Source: Schumannella soli (lineage in GTDB: Bacteria; Actinomycetota; Actinomycetes; Actinomycetales; Microbacteriaceae). From it: a stretch of DNA of 64,000 nucleotides. The position numbers were made by a program, and so were the translations under genes. Shown piece by piece: positions 42,539 to 51,100 of the stretch. Numbering within the stretch: position 1 is the first letter of the stretch; the number at the start of each line of letters is the position of its first letter. Where the stretch lies: the NCBI RefSeq assembly GCF_006517435.1, contig NZ_VHQG01000002.1, forward strand, positions 1,361,806-1,425,805, in the 5' to 3' direction. The notes beneath the pieces were generated by a model. That model was not told where the DNA came from. It saw only the letters and a program-made list of their open reading frames with translations, and made no database searches.

Positions 42539-43899
42539 GCGGCGGAGGGCTCGTCGCTGAGCCCGGCGATGCCGGTGAAGTCGTTCTCGGTGACGGCGCC
42601 GACCGCCGCCAGGCTGAGCGGTCGCTCGGCGAGGTCGGCGGCCAGACGCTGCACATCGGCCAGCTGCACGCCGTCGAGGCGGCGCAGGTTCTCGTCGAGG
42701 TCGAGGAACTCGCCGGTGCCGAGCTCGCTGCGACCGAGTCGGCTCATGCGGGTGTCGCTGTCTTCGAGGGCGAGGGCGGCGCCGCCGGCCATCTGGCCGC
42801 GGGCGCGCGTCAGCTCCTCGGCGGTGATGCCGTCGCTCGCGATCGTGCGCAGCTGCCCGAGCATGAGATCGACGACCTCCGGGGCGTTGCGCGGCGCGCA
42901 GCCGGCGTAGAGGCCGAAGACGCCGGCATCCGAGTAGGCCGAGGCATAGGAGTAGACCGAGTAGGCGAGGCCGCGCTTCTCGCGGATCTCCTGGAAGAGG
43001 CGGGATGACATCCCGCCGCCCAGCACCGCGTTGAGCACGCCGAGCTCGCTGCGGCGCTCGTCGGAGCCGTTGATGCCGGTCGTGCCGACGTAGAGGTTGA
43101 CCTGCTCGAGCGGGCGGTCGACGACCACGAGCGCGCTGCCGCGCTCGATGCGGGCGGGGGCGTCGGGTCGGCGCGCCGCGGGCGAGGCCGCGACGTCGAG
43201 ATCCCAGCCGGCGGTCCGCAGACCGCGCTCGACCCAGCCGACGAGCGCGTCGTGATCCACCGCGCCGGCCACCGTGATGACGAGCTCGCCCGGCGAGTAG
43301 TGCCGGCGGTAGTGCTGCCAGACCGCGTCGCGGCCGACCGCGCGGATCGACTCGGGGCTGCCGCCGATCGGGCGGCCGAGCGGATGCGCACCGAGCACCG
43401 CCTCGACGAAGCGCTCCCCCGCGACATCGCCCGGGTCGTCGTCGGCCATGGCCAGCTCTTCGAGGATGACGCCGCGCTCGCTCTCGAACTCCTCGGCATC
43501 CAGCACGCTCGACGTCACCATGTCGGCGAGCACCGTCACGGCCATCTCGAGGTCGAGGTCGCGCACCTTCGCGTAGTAGCAGGTGTGCTCCTTCGCGGTG
43601 AGGGCGTTGTTCTCGCCGCCGACCGCGTCGAACGCGACCGCGATGTCGAGGGCGCTGCGCTCGGCGGTGCCCTTGAAGAGCAGATGCTCGAGGAAGTGAG
43701 TGGAGCCGAAGCCGCCCGCGGTCTCGTCGCGCGAGCCGACGGCGACCCAGTAGCCGACCGTCGCGCTCTGCGCGCCGGGCACGCTCTCGCTGAGGATGCG
43801 CACTCCGCTCGGGAGGACGGAGCGCCGCACCCGGGAGCCGCCGGCGGCGGTCACGTCGAGTTCGGGCAGATCGAGCGGGAGACGGACAGCTCTGTTCAT
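42535..43899 (-). CDS. M16-family zinc metallopeptidase (pitrilysin type)
   Basis: 454 residues. The inverted zinc motif HFLEHLLFKGT (HxxEH) lies near residues 64-74, with the third ligand Glu in the ENNALTAKEHTCYYAKV region and downstream. The second, inactive M16 half carries the RxxY-type sequence REKRGLAYSVYSYASAYSDA. Processing-peptidase-like proteins of this type are usually cytoplasmic in actinobacteria; the substrate is unknown. In many actinobacteria it sits immediately after pnp, and pnp is 3 kb away here. A TAGGCT box lies 9 bases before ATG 43899. It is coupled to the histidine phosphatase. Confidence 0.9.
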   Translation of the reverse strand: MNRAVRLPLDLPELDVTAAGGSRVRRSVLPSGVRILSESVPGAQSATVGYWVAVGSRDETAGGFGSTHFLEHLLFKGTAERSALDIAVAFDAVGGENNALTAKEHTCYYAKVRDLDLEMAVTVLADMVTSSVLDAEEFESERGVILEELAMADDDPGDVAGERFVEAVLGAHPLGRPIGGSPESIRAVGRDAVWQHYRRHYSPGELVITVAGAVDHDALVGWVERGLRTAGWDLDVAASPAARRPDAPARIERGSALVVVDRPLEQVNLYVGTTGINGSDERRSELGVLNAVLGGGMSSRLFQEIREKRGLAYSVYSYASAYSDAGVFGLYAGCAPRNAPEVVDLMLGQLRTIASDGITAEELTRARGQMAGGAALALEDSDTRMSRLGRSELGTGEFLDLDENLRRLDGVQLADVQRLAADLAERPLSLAAVGAVTENDFTGIAGLSDEPSAA

Positions 43900-43979
43900 G
43901 GCCCGACGAGCCTACGTCACGCCTCCGTCACCGACCTCGGGGCGAGCCCCGGGGCGGCCCCCGAACTGGGGTCGGGATC

Positions 43980-44023
43980 ATGCGGACAGACAGACACGTC
44001 TGTCTGTCCGCATCACGTACACT
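43980..44023 (+). promoter_or_regulatory. 34-bp palindrome and promoter upstream of the TetR gene
   Basis: Two perfect 16-bp arms (43980-43995 and 43998-44013) flank a 2-base centre and read ATGCGGACAGACAGAC inward. TACACT at 44018-44023 is a plausible -10, which puts the palindrome over the -35 and spacer. It is a strong candidate operator of the TetR protein encoded 230 bases downstream. The rest of the gap to 44241 shows no gene, only a leader ending in AAGGAA. Confidence 0.65.
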
Positions 44024-44241
44024 CGACCGCACGGACCGGCGGAGCGGGTCCCGTCACACCGGCCGAGGCGAGCCGGGGTCGTCCCCTCGACCCGGAGCAG
44101 TGCGTCAGTCCCGATCGGCCGGACGGGAACGCTCCGCCGACGTCCGCGAACTGGTCGCGACCGGCGCACCCGAGAGCCCGAGCGACATACCCGTCAGGAT
44201 CAGGAGTGGCCGATAACCGCGGCCCGTCAGAAGGAACGCCC

Positions 44242-44829
44242 GTGCCGATCACCTCCCCGCTCACCGCGAGCACCCGGCCCATCGCCCCGGCGAAGCTGCG
44301 CATCCTGCAGACCGCCGACGCCCTGTTCACGTCGGAGGGCATCCGCAACGTCGGCATCGACCGCCTCATCGGCGAGTCGAAGGTGACCAAGGCGACCTTC
44401 TACAAGCACTACGGCTCGAAGGACCGCCTGATCCTCGACTACCTCGGCTACCGCCACGAGCTCGAGAACGGCCGCATCGACGAGCGCGCCGCCGGCAGCG
44501 CCGAAGGCGTCGTGCGCGCCGTCGTCGAGCTGGCGATCAGCGACATCGAGGGCGACGGCTTCCGCGGCGACCCGTTCACCAACGCCGCCGCCGAGTTCCC
44601 CGAGCCCGGCCACCCGGCCCGCGCCATCGTGCGCGAGCACCGCGAGCTGCTCGCCGAGCGCCTCGACGACGCGCTGCGCGAGCTCGGCCACCCGATGGCC
44701 GGCGAAGCGGCCGACGACCTCGTGCTCGCCCGCGACGGCGCCCTCAGCGGCGCGTTCTCGGGCGACGCGATCGCGGCGAAGAGCGCCCTGCAGCGCAGCC
44801 TCGACCGCACCCTCGCCGCCGCGAGCTGA
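44242..44829 (+). CDS. TetR-family transcriptional regulator
   Basis: 195 residues. The TetR N-terminal HTH is at about 15-62: LRILQTADALFTSEGIRNVG, then IDRLIGESKVTKATFYKHYG, then SKDRLILDYL. The ligand domain (about 65-195) is typical of the TetR_C group: VVELAISDIEGDGFRGDPFT and LVLARDGALSGAFSGDAIAA. GTG 44242 has AAGGAA 7 bases upstream; the frame is open further back across the M16 peptidase gene, but that is antisense. No obvious target besides its own promoter; the M16 gene is divergent. The ligand is unknown. Confidence 0.88.
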   Translation: MPITSPLTASTRPIAPAKLRILQTADALFTSEGIRNVGIDRLIGESKVTKATFYKHYGSKDRLILDYLGYRHELENGRIDERAAGSAEGVVRAVVELAISDIEGDGFRGDPFTNAAAEFPEPGHPARAIVREHRELLAERLDDALRELGHPMAGEAADDLVLARDGALSGAFSGDAIAAKSALQRSLDRTLAAAS

Positions 44830-44835
44830 CGACTC

Positions 44836-44876
44836 CCGCACCGGCGGAGAGGCGAACGCACAGCCCGCCGGTGCGG
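44836..44876. terminator. Terminator between tetR and the aldo/keto reductase
   Basis: A perfect 12-bp inverted repeat (44836-44847 with 44865-44876) with a 17-base loop lies in a convergent gap and can serve both directions. Confidence 0.7.
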
Positions 44877-44968
44877 TGACCTTCTTCGGGACTCCGCCCG
44901 CTGCGAGATCCCGAGCGGATCTGGAGCCGTCCGGGGTCTCGTGCGTGCGGGCGGATGACGCCGAAGCC

Positions 44969-46105
44969 TCAGAAGCCCTCGCTGGCCCGGTCGAGGCGCT
45001 CGACCTGCTGGCGCGTCAGCGCGAGGCCGGCCGCCTGCGTCAGGTCGAAGACCTGCTCGGGCGAACTCGCCGACACGACCGGCGCCGTCACGAGCGGCTT
45101 CGAGAGCAGCCAGGCGAGTGCGACCGTCGCGGGTGCGGCATCCCGCTCCCGTCCGATGTCGCGCAGCGTGTTGACCACGCGGGCAGCGCTGCGCGAGAAG
45201 AGCTGAGCGAGGCTGCGACCGCGCGACCCGGCGGGCAGGTCGCCGCGGCCGCGGTACTTGCCGCTGAGCGCACCGCCGGCGAGCGGGAACCGCGGCATCA
45301 TGGCGAGCCCCTGCTGCGCGGCGACCGGCGCGATGTCGCGCTCGAACTCGCGCCGGAACAGCAGGCTGTACTGGTTCTGCACCGCGATCATCGGCGCGAC
45401 GCCGAGGTGGGCGCAGGCGACCCGCGCCAGGAACAGCCGCTCGCCGGTGTGGTCCGAGCCGCCGAACCAGCGCACCTTGCCGGCGCGGATCAGGTCGTCG
45501 ACCGCGAGCAGCGTCTCGTCGAACTCCACCTCGGGGTCGTCGATGTGCAGGTAGAGCAGGTCGATGCGGTCGGTCTGCAGGCGACGCAGCGAGGCCTCGA
45601 CCGCGGCGGTGACCGCCCGCCCGGAAAGACCCGGGTGGTTGTCGCTCTTGCCCACCTTGGTCGCCAGCACCATGTCGTCGCGCACGCCGCGCGAGCTCAT
45701 CCACCGTCCGATCATGGTCTCGCTGCGCCCCGAGGCGTAGGAGTCGGCCGTGTCGAGGAAGTTGCCGCCCTGGGCGCGGTAGACGTCGAGGATGCCGTCG
45801 ACGATGGGCCCGTCGGCGGTCCAGCCGAAGACGTTGCCGCTGAGGGCGACCGGGAACACGCGGAGATCGGAGATGCCGACGCGGCGGCGGCGCGGGGCGA
45901 GGTCGCCGTAAACGGTCGCGGTCTGCGCCGTCGTCGGGGCCAGGCGCGGCGCGATCGCCAGCTCGCCGGTCAGCTCGTCGAGGGTCGTCGACGACGACCC
46001 GGACGGGCGCCGATCGGCGGGGGCTCCGTCGGCCGTCGAGCCCGACAGCGCTGTCGGCGCAGGTCGAGCCGGCGCGGGGACTCCGCGGTCCGACTCGTCG
46101 CTCAT
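44969..46105 (-). CDS. Aldo/keto reductase with N-terminal extension
   Basis: 378 residues. The AKR barrel begins near 75 (RRVGISDLRVFPVALSGNVF) and has the catalytic tetrad: Asp and Tyr in FLDTADSYASGRSE, Lys in LATKVGKSDNH, His in LLYLHIDDPEVEFDE. The NADPH site includes APVVSASSPEQV near the C terminus. The first 70 residues are Pro/Ala/Ser-rich and probably disordered. A later start near residue 75 is not supported by a ribosome site, whereas ATG 46105 has GGGGAGAGG upstream. Reduction of aldehydes or ketones is expected; the substrate is unknown. It is convergent with tetR. Confidence 0.85.
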   Translation of the reverse strand: MSDESDRGVPAPARPAPTALSGSTADGAPADRRPSGSSSTTLDELTGELAIAPRLAPTTAQTATVYGDLAPRRRRVGISDLRVFPVALSGNVFGWTADGPIVDGILDVYRAQGGNFLDTADSYASGRSETMIGRWMSSRGVRDDMVLATKVGKSDNHPGLSGRAVTAAVEASLRRLQTDRIDLLYLHIDDPEVEFDETLLAVDDLIRAGKVRWFGGSDHTGERLFLARVACAHLGVAPMIAVQNQYSLLFRREFERDIAPVAAQQGLAMMPRFPLAGGALSGKYRGRGDLPAGSRGRSLAQLFSRSAARVVNTLRDIGRERDAAPATVALAWLLSKPLVTAPVVSASSPEQVFDLTQAAGLALTRQQVERLDRASEGF

Positions 46106-46405
46106 GCGCCTCTCCCCTGGCTCGCGAGCCGGGCACGTGATGGATGCTGTTGTTGACGCTCACGGCCCGATTGCGATGCAGGTTATCGCCGGCCTGCGAC
46201 ACGCCGCCGAGCGCCGCGCGGAATCGTTACCGATCCTCGACCTTCGCTGCCGAGCGCCGTCGGCGACGACGACGGGCGCGTCCGGGCCGCCGCCGACCGT
46301 TCGCCGACACCTGTCGCGGCCAGCCAGCGCGCCGTGATCCGCTCGCCTTAGCCTGGCCCCGCGCGGCCGCGCGAGGGCCGCATCCGATCGAGAGAGGATC
46401 CGCCG
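46106..46405. other. 300-base divergent gap between the reductase and PEBP genes
   Basis: No gene is supported here. A 12-bp palindrome GGCTCGCGAGCC (46119-46130) lies close to the reductase start. TAGCCT at 46349-46354 is a plausible -10 for the PEBP gene, giving a leader of about 45 bases. The stretch 46200-46320 is high-GC with no recognisable signal. Confidence 0.5.
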
Positions 46406-46936
46406 ATGGCCAACGACCCGAACTGGCGCCTGCCCGAGGTTCCGGGCTTCGAGCTCACGAGCCCCGACTTCGAGCCCGGAGGACGCCTGCCGACGAGTGC
46501 GCGCTCGGCCATCTTCGGCGCCGGCGGCGACGACCGCTCCCCCGCGCTCGCCTGGAGCGGCGCGCCGGAGGGCACGAAGAGCTTCGTGCTCACCGTCTAC
46601 GACCCCGACGCGCCGACCGGCAGCGGCTTCTGGCACTGGTCGGTGCGCGACCTCCCCGGCGACGCGACCTCGCTGCCGGCCGACGCCGGCGATCCGGATG
46701 CGGCGCTGCTGCCCGCCGGCGCGGTCACCGGCCCGAACGAGGCCGGACTGCAGCGCTTCCTCGGCGCGGCTCCTCCTGCGGGCCACGGCGAGCACCGCTA
46801 CTTCTTCACGCTCACGGCGCTCGACGTGCCGAGCCTCGACGTGGATGCCGCGGCGACGCCCGCGATCGTCGGCTTCACGATGCTCGGGCACGTGCTCGGC
46901 CGCGCGCAGCTGATCGGCACCGCGATCACCGAGTAA
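46406..46936 (+). CDS. YbhB/YbcL-family PEBP protein
   Basis: 176 residues of the phosphatidylethanolamine-binding protein fold. The ligand-site motifs are present: SPALAWSGAPEGTKSFVLTV, YDPDAPTGSGFWHWSVRDLP, VTGPNEAGLQRFLGA, and GEHRYFFTLTALDVPSLDVD. Bacterial members bind small anionic or phosphate-bearing ligands; no physiological role is established. ATG 46406 has GAGAGGA upstream. It is transcribed alone and is followed by a terminator shared with pnp. Confidence 0.88.
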   Translation: MANDPNWRLPEVPGFELTSPDFEPGGRLPTSARSAIFGAGGDDRSPALAWSGAPEGTKSFVLTVYDPDAPTGSGFWHWSVRDLPGDATSLPADAGDPDAALLPAGAVTGPNEAGLQRFLGAAPPAGHGEHRYFFTLTALDVPSLDVDAAATPAIVGFTMLGHVLGRAQLIGTAITE

Positions 46937-46990
46937 TCGCGACACCGCGCCGATCGGGCATCCCCGACTCGCGGCGCCGAGGACGCCGAA

Positions 46991-47024
46991 GGGCCCGACC
47001 CCGCGTGAGCGGAGCCGGGCCCCT
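46991..47024. terminator. Bidirectional terminator between the PEBP gene and pnp
   Basis: Inverted GGGCCCG/CGGGCCC arms with further pairing inside (GCG with CGC) span 46991-47024 in the convergent gap. Confidence 0.65.
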
Positions 47025-47061
47025 GGTCAGTGGATCGACAGATCCGGGGCGATCCGGAGGA

Positions 47062-49359
47062 TCAGCCCTCGGCCGGAGCCTCGGGGCCGTCCGAAGCGGC
47101 AGCGCCGCCCTCGGTGTCCGCAGCCTCGGTCTCCTCGATCACCGGGGCGAGCGAGAGCTTGCCGCGGTCGTCGATCTTGGTGATCTCGACCTGGATCTTC
47201 TGGCCGACGCCGAGCACGTCCTCGACGTTCTCGACGCGCTTGCCGCCGGCGAGCTTGCGCACCTCGCTGATGTGCAGCAGGCCGTCCTTGCCCGGGAGCA
47301 GCGAGACGAAGGCGCCGAAGGCGGCGATCTTCACGACCGTGCCCAGGTAGCGCTCGCCGATCTCGGGCTGCAGCGGGTTGCCGATCGCGAGGACCTGCGC
47401 GCGGGCCGCCTCGGCCGAGGGGCCGTCGACCGCGCCGATGTAGACGGTGCCGTCCTCCTCGATGGAGATGTCGGCGCCGGTCTCGTCCTGGATCGCGTTG
47501 ATCGTCTTGCCCTTGGGGCCGATCAGCTCGCCGATCTTGTCCACCGGGATGTTGACGCTGATCACGCGGGGCGCGGTCGGGGCCATCTCGTCGGGGGCGT
47601 CGATCGCCTGGTTGATGACCGCGAGGATCGCCGTGCGGGCGTCCTTGGCCTGCTTCAGCGCGCCATCCAGAACCGACGACGGGATGCCGTCGAGCTTGGT
47701 GTCGAGCTGGATCGCGGTGACGAACTCACTCGTTCCGGCGACCTTGAAGTCCATGTCGCCGAGGGCGTCCTCGGCGCCGAGGATGTCGGTCAGCGCGGCG
47801 TAGCGGGTCTCGCCGTCGACCTCGTCGGAGACGAGGCCCATCGCGATGCCGGCGACGGGGGCGCGCAGCGGCACACCCGCGTTGAGCAGCGACAGGGTCG
47901 AGGCGCAGACGGAGCCCATCGAGGTCGAGCCGTTGGAGCCGAGAGCCTCGGACACCTGGCGGATCGCGTAGGGGAACTCCTCGCGGCTCGGCAGCACCGG
48001 CACGAGCGCGCGCTCGGCGAGGAAGCCGTGCCCGATCTCGCGACGCTTCGGCGAACCCACGCGGCCGGTCTCACCGGTCGAGTAGGGCGGGAAGTTGTAG
48101 TGGTGCAGGTAGCGCTTCTTGGTGACGGGCGACAGCGAGTCGATCTGCTGCTCCATCTTGAGCATGTTCAGCGTGGTGACGCCCAGGATCTGGGTCTCGC
48201 CGCGCTGGAAGATCGCGGAGCCGTGCACGCGCGGGATGACCTGCACCTCGGCGTCGAGCGCACGGATGTCGCTCAGGCCGCGGCCGTCGATGCGCACGCC
48301 GTCCTTGAGGATGCGGCCGCGCACGATCTTCTTGGTGACCGACTTGTAGGCGGCGCTGACCTGGCCGTTGGCGTCGGCCGGCAGCTCGCCCGCCTCGACC
48401 TTGGCGGCGACGGTCGCCTTGACGCGGTCCTTGAGGGCGTCGTCGGCGTTCTGGCGCTCGAGCTTGTCGGCGATCTGGTAGATGCCGACGAGCTCGTCGT
48501 AGGCCTCGCCGGCGACGACGTCATAGGTGGCCTGGTCGTAGGCGAGGAAGACCGGGTACTCCTGGATCTCCTTCGCCGACTGGGCGGCGAGCTCGGCCTG
48601 GGCCTTGACGAGCTGCTTGAGGAACGGCTTCGCGGCCTCGAGGCCCTGGGCCACGACGGCCTCGTCGGGCTTCGTGGCGCCGGCGCGGATGAGCTCCCAG
48701 CTGCCCTCGGTGGCCTCGGCCTCGACCATCATGATCGCGACGTCCTCGCTGCCGTCGGCGGCGGTGACGACACGACCGGCGACGGTCAGGTCGAAGACGG
48801 CCTCGGCGAGCTGCGAGTGCTTCGGGAAGGCGATCCACTGGTCGTCGCCGCCGTTCGAGCCGGGGATCAGGGCCAGGCGGATGCCGGCGATCGGACCGCT
48901 GAACGGCAGACCCGAGATCTGGGTCGAGGCCGAGGCGGCGTTGATCGCGAGGGCGTCGTAGAACTCGTCGGGCGCGATGCTGAGGACGGTGATGACGATC
49001 TGCACCTCGTTGCGCAGGCCGTCGACGAACGACGGGCGCAGCGGCCGGTCAATCAGGCGGCAGACGAGGATCGCCTCGGTCGAGGGGCGGCCCTCGCGGC
49101 GGAAGAACGAGCCGGGGATCTTGCCGGCGGCGTACGAGCGCTCTTCGACATCCACCGTCAGGGGGAAGAAGTCGAAGCCCTCGCGCGGGTGCTTGCCGGC
49201 GCTGGTGGCGCTGAGCAGCATGGTGTCCTCGTCGAGGTACGCGGCGACCGCGCCCTGCGACTGCTGGGCCAGACGGCCGGTCTCGAAGCGGACGGTGCGC
49301 TTGCCGAATCGGCCGTTGTCGAGCACCGCCTCGGCGAACTTGATCTCGGGACCCTCCAT
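47062..49359 (-). CDS. pnp: Polyribonucleotide nucleotidyltransferase (PNPase)
   Basis: 765 residues. Domains in order: first RNase PH ([40 protein letters not shown]), the alpha-helical linker, second RNase PH with the catalytic region ([56 protein letters not shown]), KH domain ([20 protein letters not shown]) and S1 domain ([20 protein letters not shown]). It degrades RNA by phosphorolysis and can add tails. ATG 49359 has AAAGGAG upstream; in-frame codons beyond belong to the leader. A hairpin sits just upstream of the ribosome site. An acidic Ala-rich tail of about 30 residues ends the protein. Confidence 0.96.
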   Translation of the reverse strand: MEGPEIKFAEAVLDNGRFGKRTVRFETGRLAQQSQGAVAAYLDEDTMLLSATSAGKHPREGFDFFPLTVDVEERSYAAGKIPGSFFRREGRPSTEAILVCRLIDRPLRPSFVDGLRNEVQIVITVLSIAPDEFYDALAINAASASTQISGLPFSGPIAGIRLALIPGSNGGDDQWIAFPKHSQLAEAVFDLTVAGRVVTAADGSEDVAIMMVEAEATEGSWELIRAGATKPDEAVVAQGLEAAKPFLKQLVKAQAELAAQSAKEIQEYPVFLAYDQATYDVVAGEAYDELVGIYQIADKLERQNADDALKDRVKATVAAKVEAGELPADANGQVSAAYKSVTKKIVRGRILKDGVRIDGRGLSDIRALDAEVQVIPRVHGSAIFQRGETQILGVTTLNMLKMEQQIDSLSPVTKKRYLHHYNFPPYSTGETGRVGSPKRREIGHGFLAERALVPVLPSREEFPYAIRQVSEALGSNGSTSMGSVCASTLSLLNAGVPLRAPVAGIAMGLVSDEVDGETRYAALTDILGAEDALGDMDFKVAGTSEFVTAIQLDTKLDGIPSSVLDGALKQAKDARTAILAVINQAIDAPDEMAPTAPRVISVNIPVDKIGELIGPKGKTINAIQDETGADISIEEDGTVYIGAVDGPSAEAARAQVLAIGNPLQPEIGERYLGTVVKIAAFGAFVSLLPGKDGLLHISEVRKLAGGKRVENVEDVLGVGQKIQVEITKIDDRGKLSLAPVIEETEAADTEGGAAASDGPEAPAEG

Positions 49360-49375
49360 GGGTCTCTCCTTTGCT

Positions 49376-49394
49376 TTCCGCGATGCGCGCGGAA
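49376..49394 (-). promoter_or_regulatory. pnp leader hairpin next to the ribosome-binding site
   Basis: A perfect 7-bp inverted repeat (49376-49382 with 49388-49394) with a 5-base loop ends about 9 bases upstream of the AAAGGAG. Its place is reminiscent of the leader stem through which PNPase represses its own mRNA in other bacteria; inferred. Confidence 0.5.
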
Positions 49395-49677
49395 TACCTC
49401 CAGGAGCGTGAGGCGGGAAGAACGCCGGCACGCGCGAGTGCGCGTCAGGGCCGGGCGTGGCTCTGGCCAACAGTAGAAGCGCTCCGAGCCTCAGATGCTC
49501 GGAAGACCACCACCGGTGACCAGCTTCGCGCCGGTCTGCTCCGATTGTGTGATCACCGGACGGTGACCGAGGGAAGACTAGCAGGCGCGGGTTTCCGGGG
49601 CTCGGCGACGTGCCGCGCGGGTCCGGAGCAGCCGCCGCGCCGCTCGTCGGCTGCCCGAGGCCGTCCGACCGATGCGG
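49395..49677. other. Gap upstream of pnp
   Basis: No gene is seen; the usual neighbour rpsO is absent. Features: TACTGT on the minus strand (49475-49470) as a possible -10; a 6-bp hairpin with a 7-base loop (49484-49489 with 49497-49502) just upstream of it; and a dyad TCACCG-GA-CGGTGA at 49553-49566. Confidence 0.4.
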
Positions 49678-51048
49678 TCAGGCGACGAGGGCGCCGAGCG
49701 CCTGCTCGTGGCGGCCGAGGCCGCGGTAGTCCCAGCCGGCGGCGCGCCAGGCGGCCGGGTCGAGGCAGTTGCGCGCATCCAGCACCAGCCGGGCCGGCGT
49801 GGTCGCGGCGAGTGCCGCCGGGTCGAGCTCCCGGTACTCGCGCCACTCGGTGAGCACGAGCACCGCATCCGCCCCGACGACGGCGTCGGCGGCCGTGTCG
49901 ACGCAGGTCAGCTCGGGACGGGCGGCGCGCACCTTCGGCACGGCGTGCGGGTCGTGCGCGACGACCTCGGCGCCGAGCAGCGCGAGCTCGGTCGCGACCG
50001 AGAGCGCGGGCGAGTCGCGGATGTCGTCGGAGTCGGGCTTGAAGGCGAGCCCGAGCACGGCGATGCGGCGGCCGCGCAGATCGCCGCCCTGATCGGCCGA
50101 CGCCGCCGCGCCGGGCTCCGAACTCAGGGCCGTGCGCAGCAGCTCGACCGCGCGGTGCCGACGCCCGAGGTTGATGCGGTCGGCCTCGCGCAGCAGCGAG
50201 CCGATCGCCTCCTCGCCGAGCTCGGCGGCGCGCGCCCCGAAGGCGCGGATGTCCTTCGGCAGGCAGCCGCCGCCGAAGCCCAGACCCGCACCGAGGAAGC
50301 GGCGGCCGATGCGGGCGTCGTGACCGATCGCATCCGCCAGCAGATTCACGTCGGCGCCCGTGGCCGCGCAGACGTCGGCGACGGCGTTGATGAACGAGAT
50401 CTTGAGAGCGAGGAAGGCGTTCGCGCTGACCTTGACCAGCTCAGCGGTCTCGCGGTCGGCGACGATGCGCGGAACGCCCGCGGCGAGCTGCGGCGCGTAG
50501 ACCGCGTCGAGCAGGGTCTGAGCGCGCTCGGCCGCGTCCGGATCGTCGCCGACGCCGTAGACGAGGCGATCGGGACGGAGGGTGTCGTCGATCGCGTGGC
50601 CCTCGCGCAGGAACTCGGGATTCCAGACCAGCTCGGCGCGGCCGTCGAGCAGCGGAGCGAGTCGGCGCGCGGTGCCCACCGGCACCGTCGACTTGCCGAC
50701 GACGAGCGCTCCGCGCGCGAGGTGCGGGGCGAGCGAGCGCAGCGCCGCCTCGACGTAGCCGAGATCCGCCTCGTCGCCGCCGAGCCGCTGCGGGGTGTTG
50801 ACCGCGACGAAGTGCACCTGCGCCGTGGCGGCGTCGGCGATCTGGGTGCTGAAGCGCAGGCGGCCCGCGCTCATCCCCTCGCTGAGCAGCTGCTCGAGGC
50901 CGGGCTCGTGGAAGGGGACGCGCCCCTCGCGCAGCGCGCCCAGGCGCACCGGGTCGACGTCGATGCCGATCACGTCGTGTCCCTGCGAGGCCATGGCGGC
51001 GGCGTGCACCGCGCCGAGGTAGCCGCAGCCGATGACGGAGATGCGCAT
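49678..51048 (-). CDS. ugd: UDP-glucose 6-dehydrogenase family protein
   Basis: 456 residues. The N-terminal Rossmann domain opens MRISVIGCGYLGAVHAAAMA with IGIDVDPVRL; VAVNTPQRLGGDEADLGYVE, VVGKSTVPVGTARRLAPLLD and NPEFLREGHAIDDTLRPDRL follow. The catalytic Cys is in GAGLGFGGGCLPKDIRAFGA, and the C-terminal UDP-binding domain contains VLGLAFKPDSDDIRDSPALS. It oxidises a UDP-hexose (typically glucose) to the uronate for surface polysaccharide. ATG 51048 has AAAGG upstream; the frame upstream is antisense or frame-shifted with the glycosyltransferase fusion, which ends 53 bases away. Confidence 0.9.
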   Translation of the reverse strand: MRISVIGCGYLGAVHAAAMASQGHDVIGIDVDPVRLGALREGRVPFHEPGLEQLLSEGMSAGRLRFSTQIADAATAQVHFVAVNTPQRLGGDEADLGYVEAALRSLAPHLARGALVVGKSTVPVGTARRLAPLLDGRAELVWNPEFLREGHAIDDTLRPDRLVYGVGDDPDAAERAQTLLDAVYAPQLAAGVPRIVADRETAELVKVSANAFLALKISFINAVADVCAATGADVNLLADAIGHDARIGRRFLGAGLGFGGGCLPKDIRAFGARAAELGEEAIGSLLREADRINLGRRHRAVELLRTALSSEPGAAASADQGGDLRGRRIAVLGLAFKPDSDDIRDSPALSVATELALLGAEVVAHDPHAVPKVRAARPELTCVDTAADAVVGADAVLVLTEWREYRELDPAALAATTPARLVLDARNCLDPAAWRAAGWDYRGLGRHEQALGALVA

Positions 51049-51100
51049 GGGATGCCTTTCGGGAGCGTCGCGGTGGAGCGGCGAGTCGCTGATCGGTCGA

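Noticed and set aside
43980..44216. Small plus-strand reading frame starting inside the 34-bp palindrome
   Set aside because: No ribosome site, basic low-information sequence, and its start is part of the operator-like palindrome.
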